A stretch of DNA of 64,000 bases from NCBI GenBank assembly GCA_009667805.1, contig CM019063.1, forward strand, positions 191,824,661 through 191,888,660. The letters run 5' to 3'. This document shows, piece by piece, positions 55,396 to 64,000 of the stretch. Origin of the DNA: Leptobrachium leishanense. Taxonomy: Eukaryota; Chordata; Amphibia; Anura; Megophryidae. Below the pieces are notes generated by a model. That model was given only the letters and a program-made list of their open reading frames with translations. It had not been told where the DNA came from and searched no databases. Numbering within the stretch: the stretch's first letter is position 1; each line of letters opens with the position of its first letter. A program made the translations under genes and the position numbers.

Positions 55396-56110
55396 GGGGG
55401 TTATTCAATAAGCCCCAAACTTGCCACTGAATTGCACCATATGGTGCAACTTCATGGCACTTCATCTATTCACTAAAGTGTCAATTTGCCAAATGCTAGC
55501 AAATTGAAAGCGAAATATGGTGCAGTTCACCGCGGATCGGCAACCTTCTGCAATCTTCGGCGGCCGTGAAATTGTCTTATAGAGAAATTAATCTGTTCAG
55601 AGAATGCTGAACTGCACCAAAGTGTTAGTGAAATTTCTTGATTTTTGGTGGTTCAGTTCGACAGGTTTAAACAGGATTCAATGTCAAAAAATATTATCGT
55701 TTTCATTTTTTTATTCAACCATTTATTCTTTTCATTTTCAGCAAACTGTCTTATTATTTATTTATTTATTGGAACATAATTTTTGATTCCCAACTTTTTT
55801 TTAAAAGTGTTTTTATTTTATTCTATAACAGACCTTTTTATTATTTTTTATAGAACCTTTTTCGTTATTTAGACACATTTTAATGCATTTATATTGCTTT
55901 AAACACCTATTAGAAGAACAGCAGAGTTCGTTTTTTTTTTTTTCGCAGTTTGGCAGTGTTCGGTGGTCAGTTCGGCCATCTTCAGCGGCGGTCTTCGGCG
56001 TACTTCGGGGATCCTGCGGGGAATAGGGAATTCACTGCAGGGTCGGAGAAATGGAATCTCCGACGCGCACCGAACTAGAAGTGAAATTTCGGTGCTTTCT
56101 ATAACCCCTA
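55396..56110 (+). mobile_element. family B TIR element, copy G
   Basis: GGGGGTTATTCAATAAGCCC at the left; GGTGCTTTCTATAACCCC at the right. Middle blocks are TCAGTTCGACAGGTTTAAAC, TTCTATAACAGACC and a GC-rich TTCGGCGGTCTTCGGCG part. Same subtype as copy F. Non-coding, 715 bp. Confidence 0.82.
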
Positions 56111-56115
56111 TAGCA

Positions 56116-56295
56116 GCACTCGAGGGTTCTTTAAAATCACATGTTTATTGGATGCCTCGCACACCACATATCCAGCAACGCTTCAGCCTCTTGGCTATTC
56201 TCAAGCATGAGAAAAGCAGAGGGGCTGAATTGTTGCTGATCTGTGGTGTGTGAGGCATCCAATAAACAGAGGATTTTAAAGAACCTATGAGTGCC
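56116..56295. repeat. foldback repeat, ~80-bp arms
   Basis: Arms pair as GGTTCTTTAAAAT with ATTTTAAAGAACC, TGTTTATTGGATGCCTC with GAGGCATCCAATAAACA, and ACACCACA with TGTGGTGT. Then come CAGCAACGCTTCAGCCTCT and its diverged partner, around a short loop near 56205. The layout is like 17437-17637: two head-to-head copies of a short retroposed-looking sequence. Confidence 0.78.
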
Positions 56296-56598
56296 ATGTT
56301 TTTGTTGTTGCAGGAATTTGGACTTGGCATTATACATGCTGAGCCTAGTCGTGTGTTTTTCTGGCCAGCCTTATGCTGCACACTCATTACATGAAGCTCC
56401 TACGATACAATGTTTATGGTATCACATTCCAGAAACATTCTGATACTAAGTGGTGATTTTGCAATGAGGACAGATGAATTTGAATTGTTTTGGGCTTCAG
56501 CACTGACAGTTCCTCTCCTGTACATTTGTACAATGGAATATACTTGTAGCTGTGCTGTTATTTTTGGTAGATGTTTCCAGGCCATAATAATATTGGGA

Positions 56599-56710
56599 GG
56601 GAAAGGGGGTTTGTGAGGGTCCTGAGGACAAGCAACAGCACTAGTGGCCTGCTCTACAGCGGTTGCCTGCTCAGGTCTCAGGACCCTCACAACCCCCCCC
56701 CCCCTTTCCT
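56599..56710. mobile_element. short foldback related to the hammerhead repeat, 16-bp TSD
   Basis: CATAATAATATTGGGA is duplicated exactly at 56583-56598 and 56711-56726. The 112-bp insert begins with TTTGTGAGGGTCCTGAGGAC, AGCAACAGCAC and GGCCTGCTCTAC, matching the start of the 331-bp unit (15793-15840). It ends with the inverse CTCAGGACCCTCACAA. It is a terminal piece of the ribozyme repeat plus an inverted tail, without the ribozyme itself. Confidence 0.85.
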
Positions 56711-56726
56711 CATAATAATATTGGGA

Positions 56727-57767
56727 CCAGGTCAGCACCAGCAGTGAAGAGATTTGCCTTACATGTTGGAGTGTACAACCATATGGCACAGCAAAGTGTA
56801 CAAAGTTTTGCAGTAAGGACAAACCTACAGGGATTGGCCAGGACAGAAATGGACATTACATGGTTGTCTAGTTGAAACAGATTTTAACTTAATAGCAGCA
56901 GGGGCAGAGGATGACATTGTCAAATTATTATTTATATAGTATATATAACTTGCCATGTACATTTGGAAATGTACAGTATATGAAAGATACAAACATTGAT
57001 ATAAAAAGTGGGGAATAAATAGTATTAATGGACAGTAAACCACACAAATCTAACCATGAATAAAATAATGTATTCTCCATTATGGCCCGGAAATCATGAG
57101 CATTGCTTACAAAAGGCAAATCTATGAAAGAGGTTATATATAATGGAATATTATGATAAGAGCGGTAGATGATTTCAGTCTTCCTGGGGCCATTACTATA
57201 GACAAGCACTCCAGGGTGCAGCAGAACATCCAATCCCCTTGGTAAGTGTATCTACTTTATTCATGTATTTAATATCTGACTTTATGCATTTCATCATTAT
57301 TTCCCCATGTGACTTATTCACAGCTATCTGCTCTCTTCCCATTATTCAGTCTAAGACATGCAGGATTCCAAAGGACTTGAACAAAATAGTTAACCATTTA
57401 TGCTCCCTCAAAGTTAAGTGTCCTGGACAGATGCTCTATGTAGTGGATCCCACAGGAACACTATAGAAGAAACACAAAATGAAAGATGAATTATAAATGA
57501 AGACGTTTACAACATCAAATCACTTCCAGATAGATTTTGCAGAAAAGTCCTTGTGTTTATGCATGATGGTATGATAGATTGCTAATATCTATTTATTGTT
57601 ATGTATATTTTCTTTTGATACGAGAACCGGATGAAAAATTATTTGTTCCAAATGTTTCAATTTAGCCTTCTAGAATATAGTTACTGTGTATTTACAGTCT
57701 GTGGATCCATAGAACATGTTTAGGCAATGTGTGAGAGTGTACATTTAAAATGTGTATAAACACACAC
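56727..57767. other. no gene recognised; one weak exon-like spot
   Basis: Unique-looking AT-rich DNA. CCCCTTG|GTAAGTG at about 57240 resembles a splice donor and CCATTATTCAG at about 57350 an acceptor, but the sequence between and around them gives no protein I recognise. Confidence 0.4.
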
Positions 57768-58527
57768 TGTCACGTACCGCCGGCGTCTGGCAGCATCCTC
57801 CGCGCTGTCCGAGCGTTGGATAAAATACAAGCCAGCGCGGGCCACGTGACAAGCGGAGGGGCAGGGTGCGCAGCTATGACGCGGCGCCATCGGGTTTAAA
57901 TGCCTTGCAGTTGGCGGTGATCGGCACGCTGATGTGGTTTCATTTTCCCACAATACTACCTAGCGTTTGTTATACAATCTATTCAGTGTATGACCCTCTG
58001 GCTTTGGCAAATGACGATTCTGGTCTCTAACCCCCTGGTTTAGGCAACTGATGATTCTGGTATCTGACCCTCTGGCTTTGGCAATTGACGATTCTGGTCT
58101 CTGACCCTCTGACTTAGGCAATTGACGATTCTGATATCTGACCCTCTGGCTTTGGCAATTGACGATTCTGGTCTCTGACCCTCTGACTTAGGCAATTGAC
58201 GATTCTGATATCTGACCCTCTGGCTTTGGCAATTAACGATTCTGGTATCTGACCTCCTGACTTTGGCAATTAACGATTCTGGTATCTGACCCCTGGCTTT
58301 GGCAATTAACGATTCTGGTAGTCTGAACCCCTGGCTCTGGCAATTATTGATTCTGGTATTCTGAACCCCTGGCTCTGATACTTTACGATTCTACATTTGC
58401 TCCCTGGTTTTTCCCAATTACTACATATATAGTTTCTATCAAACCGACCACTCTAAGGATCGGAGAGAGTAGGGGTAACTCCGCGTACAGGGACCGGCAT
58501 TCATACATCCGTGGGGAATCCGTGACA
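57768..58527 (+). mobile_element. solo gypsy LTR (760 bp) with 37-bp minisatellite
   Basis: TGTCACGTACCG...ATCCGTGACA, inserted in a CACAC tract (5-bp TSD compatible with CACAC). The start resembles the Gypsy-2 LTR (TGTTACGTACC, GCGGTCACGTGA versus GGGCCACGTGA), and CGGGTTTAAATGCC is the TATA-like region. About ten units of ~37 bp (CTCTGGCTTTGGCAATT + GACGATTCTGGT) occupy 57985-58390, homologous in position and wording to the Gypsy-2 LTR minisatellite. Confidence 0.88.
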
Positions 58528-58865
58528 CACACACACACATGGATCAACTGTGTACACATGCACCAGATTGCATGGCGTATGCACATTACATTTCCACCCA
58601 AAGAGTTTGTGCATGAATTCTGAGCTTGTATGCATATAGAGTGTGTGTATATAAGTAGTATTATGTGTATGTACAGTTGTGTTCAAAATTATTCAACCCC
58701 CACTGAAATTGAGTGTTTTGGCCAGTTTGACATTGATTTTGTTCATTCAGTCATCTTGCTTACAATTAAATCAAAGACGCACGTGTAGGTCAGACAAATA
58801 TAACATAACATTTATAATGAAATAACCACAAATGTCTTTTCTGTGCTCACATCATTATCAGTTTT

Positions 58866-60888
<2,023 letters not shown>

Positions 60889-61385
60889 CTAGAAGGAGCT
60901 GAGTATCACAGTCATTTTAAAGCTGCCTAATTGGTGCTTATTATGCTTTATTGCTGCTCCGTGACATCCACAGGTGTTTTCAATACCTGATTGAAAACAC
61001 TTGAATGAACCTCTGTTCTTCAGAGTGGTAGTCTTCAAGGGGTTGAATAATTGTGTCAATGAAGAATTCACAAAAGAAACATTTACTACTGTATTACAAA
61101 ACCAATTGATGTCATTTTAGTTGCATATGGTTCTTTAAAAAGTCCTTGTAGGATTTCATTCTGAATACAATTACAAATGTACACTAAATTCCCTAAAACC
61201 CTTTACAGCATTGGGGGTTGAATAATTTTGAACACAACTGTATATACCTTGTGTATTCTGATAGATGCAGATATTGTATAGATTGTGTTATCTATAAGCA
61301 ATCCATTAGTATGTATATGACAGTGGGTAATTGTGTGTTGAAGGGATTTTGTAATAGAGAATTGTTCAACTTTGTCCCTACACAG

Positions 61386-61529
61386 AGATTCGAGAGGCCT
61401 TCAAGGTGTTTGACCGTGATGGAAATGGATTCATTTCTAAGCAAGAACTTGGCACAGCAATGAGATCCCTCGGGTACATGCCCAACGAAGTGGAACTTGA
61501 AGTCATTATTCAAAGGCTGGATATGGATG
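61386..61529 (+). CDS. CABP7: exon of a calneuron-type EF-hand gene, best match CABP7
   Basis: A 144-nt exon preceded by TTTGTCCCTACACAG and followed by GTAAGG, with phase 1 at both ends (a first base carried in from the previous exon, one G carried out). It encodes [40 protein letters not shown] and IQRLDMD. The first EF-hand is complete (12-residue loop [12 protein letters not shown] with Asp, Asp, Asn and Glu ligands), and the second loop begins at [29 protein letters not shown] and IIQRL match CABP7 rather than its paralogue CALN1 (FRVLDRD, MPSEVELAI). CABP7 is a Golgi/membrane-anchored neuronal calcium sensor. Neighbouring exons are not visible in the window. Confidence 0.92.
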
Positions 61530-61731
61530 GTAAGGTACAACCGAACGTTATGGTGAACTTGATCTTGTGAGCTATGTGGGCATCTGCCTGGACAATTTGT
61601 GCAAGCACTATGTATATATTTTGGCTATCAGCATTGTTTGCTCTTATTTTGCCATTTTGGAGACTGTAACAGAACTGAATACACATGAAATGATTGGTGT
61701 AATGTTGTAAATGCTCTGAATATGCTTCTCA

Positions 61732-62081
61732 CGCGCAGCCCCCACTCTCTGGAACGCTCTCCCTCGTACTGTCAGACTTTCCCCTAACTTCTCTTCCTTC
61801 AAACGCTCCCTTAAAACATTCCTATTTAGGGAAGCCTACCACCCAACTCACTGACACAACCATCAATCACTCTCACCTTACAGTCCTCTCCTCCTGTTTC
61901 CAACCCCAACCCTCCTAGATTGTGAGTTCCTACGGGAATAGGGCCCTCATCTCCTCCTGTACTGTTTGTCAAATGTTGTTCAATGTATTGTAACCCTGTC
62001 TATACTGTGCTTATTGTACAGCGCTGCGGAATATGCTGGCGCTTTATAAATAAAGAATAATAATAATAATAATAATAATAT
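61732..62081 (+). pseudogene. L2/CR1-type LINE: ORF2 C-terminus and (AAT)n tail
   Basis: 61732-61854 reads RAAPTLWNALPRTVRLSPNF and SSFKRSLKTFLFREAYHPTH then stop. This is the standard end of L2/CR1-group RT proteins (lWN.LP..vR.....FK..LKt.LF). The 3' UTR ends in CAGCGCTGCGGAATATGC, TTTATAAATAAAG and an (AAT)n run at about 62048-62081. The copy is severely 5'-truncated and lies in the intron after the CABP7-like exon. Confidence 0.85.
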
Positions 62082-62504
62082 ATGGATTATTTTCTAGAAA
62101 CTCATATATACAAAGGGTACTTTTTCTTAACATGGTATGGTCTTGGTATTACTAACTGCAATATGTACTCCTTGTATACCTTCCCTAGATAACTCTTCTT
62201 ACCGTATTGTTAATACAAGTGAATTCTCAAATTCACTGAATATTTCTGACAGCACATCTGATGCTACTGATAATAGTATTATTGGTTTACGACAATTGCT
62301 ATGGATGTCATTTTACCAATAGCTTTGTGTGCAAGATACAGTAAATAGCACAGTGTGTTCTAAATGTCCTGGAAACAAGTAATATTTATGTTTATATCAA
62401 TGAATTAATGAAAACCAAGTGAGTATTCCTTATATATAATGCTTGGGACCAGAAATGTGTTGGATTTTGTATTTTTTCAGATTATTGGACATGTCTGGTA
62501 AACT

Positions 62505-63225
62505 CACCTGTCTGCCAATCGATTGGAGGCTTCACCCAGCCCAGAATGGATAATGTAGTGCCTGTCCAAAAGAGGGAAACCCATGGGGATGGATATGTTA
62601 TGACAAACATTAAACCATTTAAATCCAGCATAGCTGGACAGGAATAGTGGAGACAGGTCCTTTAGACCCCTGTGTATCCACTTCTACACACCCCACAAGG
62701 TCAAGTGAGGTGTCATTATAAAGGCCAGAGTCTGGCCTTTCCAATACCAAACATGGTCATATTGTTTTTTAAAATCTAAAAACATGAAAAAAAATGTTTT
62801 TCCTAAAGCACTGGCAATCTCCACTTTTTACTTATAAAATCGACAATGCCACTGTAATAACCCACATTCTCACTCCCCATGCTGGGAGCAAGTGTGCAGA
62901 AGATAATGCAGTGCATCCTTACACACTCTGCCATCTTAAATGTAAGCTCCTGCACCGCTGGGAGGAAAGGCAAGTGCAATTTGGACCTCTGTGTCTCCAT
63001 TCTCTACACCCCACAAGGTTAAGTGAGGTGTCATTAGACAGGTCACAGTTTGGCCTTTCCAATGACAGCAAACATGACCATGTAATTTGTAAAAACTAAA
63101 AAAAAATATAAAAATATAATTACATTTACGGCAGCATCATTGTCTGCTTTTAAATTATAAAGCGAACAATGCTGCTGCCATTACCTTCTCATTTCCCATG
63201 CCTGGAGCAAGTTCAGTGGTTTATA
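62505..63225 (+). repeat. two diverged 318-bp direct repeats
   Basis: ACACCCCACAAGGTCAAGTG at about 62688 and ACACCCCACAAGGTTAAGTG at about 63006 are 318 bp apart. Matching text continues on both sides: GAGGTGTCATTA, TGGCCTTTCCAAT, TTATAAAKCGACAATGC and CCCCATGCTGGGAGCAAG / CCCATGCCTGGAGCAAG. Similarity is moderate and there are no stops-free shared frames, so it is a diverged non-coding duplication. Confidence 0.8.
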
Positions 63226-64000
63226 CATAGTCATATTATTCATGAACTATTCATGTGCCAAAATACAGTAGAAATTTTTTTTTTTTCCTTTTTGGTTAAA
63301 ATTGTTTATTTGCTCAGAAAAAAACCTCAGATAATAAAATTGGTTACATGTTACTATCTTTATCATATTTACTGGGTCTGACACAAACACCATTCCTGCC
63401 CATATACTAATAATACAGACTCCATTAGAAATTGTACAAGACAAGGGACACCATTTGCAATTTAGAATGTTTCATCCCAACAATATTTCTGTTAAACTAA
63501 TCCAAGAACAATTAAACATTAGCAAATTTACATTATCTTAATCTCTTAACTACCCTAGAATCAAAATCGTTATGCTGAATTGCTCTTTTACCCTACATTT
63601 AAATATTAACTGTGTTTCAAATTAATGTTATGATAATATTCTCTTTTTTTTAAAAAACGACTTGGTAGTGAAAGGGTTGATGAACAAAATATCTTAGGGG
63701 TGAAAAAAACACTTTCCAGGAGTAATATCTTAATTTGAACCATTGATTTATGGCAGTGCATCCCCAGGAGCATGCTTTAGGGCTCATCTCATCCCAATTA
63801 AATACCTAAGAACATCATTACATTCAGGAATTACACTGCGGTTGATCATGGCTTACAAAGATACTTTGGATCCTTATCTTTCGATTTCTGCTTCTAAATC
63901 GTCACTCTACTGGAACACCAGAGTAAAGGCTGATCAGGGCCCAAGTTGAATGTTTAAACGCTTGAAAGCTTATACTTTAAATTCGCTAGATGCAAAGCTA
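63226..64000. other. nothing recognised
   Basis: AT-rich DNA with a T-run at 63277-63289 followed by TTTGGTTAAAATTG, possibly the poly-A end of an inverted retroposon. No coding frame or second border found. Confidence 0.4.

Noticed and set aside
57180..57466. Splice-like GTAAGTG and TATTCAG sites suggesting a host exon
   Set aside because: No frame on either side resembles a known protein, and such sites are frequent by chance.

Overview
This window reads as vertebrate nuclear DNA, most likely from an amphibian and probably a frog. The evidence is one spliced exon of a vertebrate calcium-sensor gene, canonical GT/AG splice sites, AT-rich non-coding DNA and a dense mix of transposons. The mix comprises Tc1, PIF/Harbinger, hAT, chromodomain Ty3/gypsy, L1, CR1/L2-type LINEs, a Penelope-like element and hammerhead-ribozyme repeats. 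I see no bacterial gene, operon, rRNA, tRNA or CRISPR array.

The only host coding sequence I can support is a 144-nt exon at 61386-61529 (+). It encodes the first EF-hand of a calneuron-type calcium-binding protein, best matching CABP7. Much of the rest may be intron of this gene, but the adjoining exons are not visible.

Layout. 1-12 kb: minisatellites (30-, 54- and 46-bp units), microsatellites, copies of a TIR repeat called 'family B' here (ends GGGTTATTCA), a small TIR element, and a hAT element (8-bp TSD) carrying a ~130-bp hairpin and a long minisatellite. 12-23 kb: Harbinger-derived MITEs, a Tc1 element, a second Tc1 fragment, and, inside a MITE at 15781-16908, a hammerhead-ribozyme ('retrozyme'-like) multimer with a 15-bp TSD. 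23-33 kb: a second hammerhead-like motif, then a decayed Penelope-like RT gene. That gene is split by a Harbinger element still carrying a transposase remnant, and by a Harbinger MITE that itself received a nearly intact gypsy element. 33.5-49 kb: a four-level nest, family B < L1 < gypsy < L1, each insertion step marked by a matching TSD. 49-58 kb: more family B copies, another Harbinger MITE, foldback repeats and a solo gypsy LTR. 58-64 kb: a second Tc1 copy split by a solo LTR, the CABP7-like exon, an L2/CR1-type LINE tail and a 318-bp duplication.

The most interesting signal is the 331-bp head-to-tail repeat at 15779-16440 plus its inverted copy. Each unit carries a type I hammerhead ribozyme, a snRNA-PSE-like element placed 46 nt upstream of the ribozyme, and an exact octamer (ATGCAAAT). 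The arrangement resembles newt satellite 2 and animal retrozymes. All element assignments come from reading the sequence; no database search was run.
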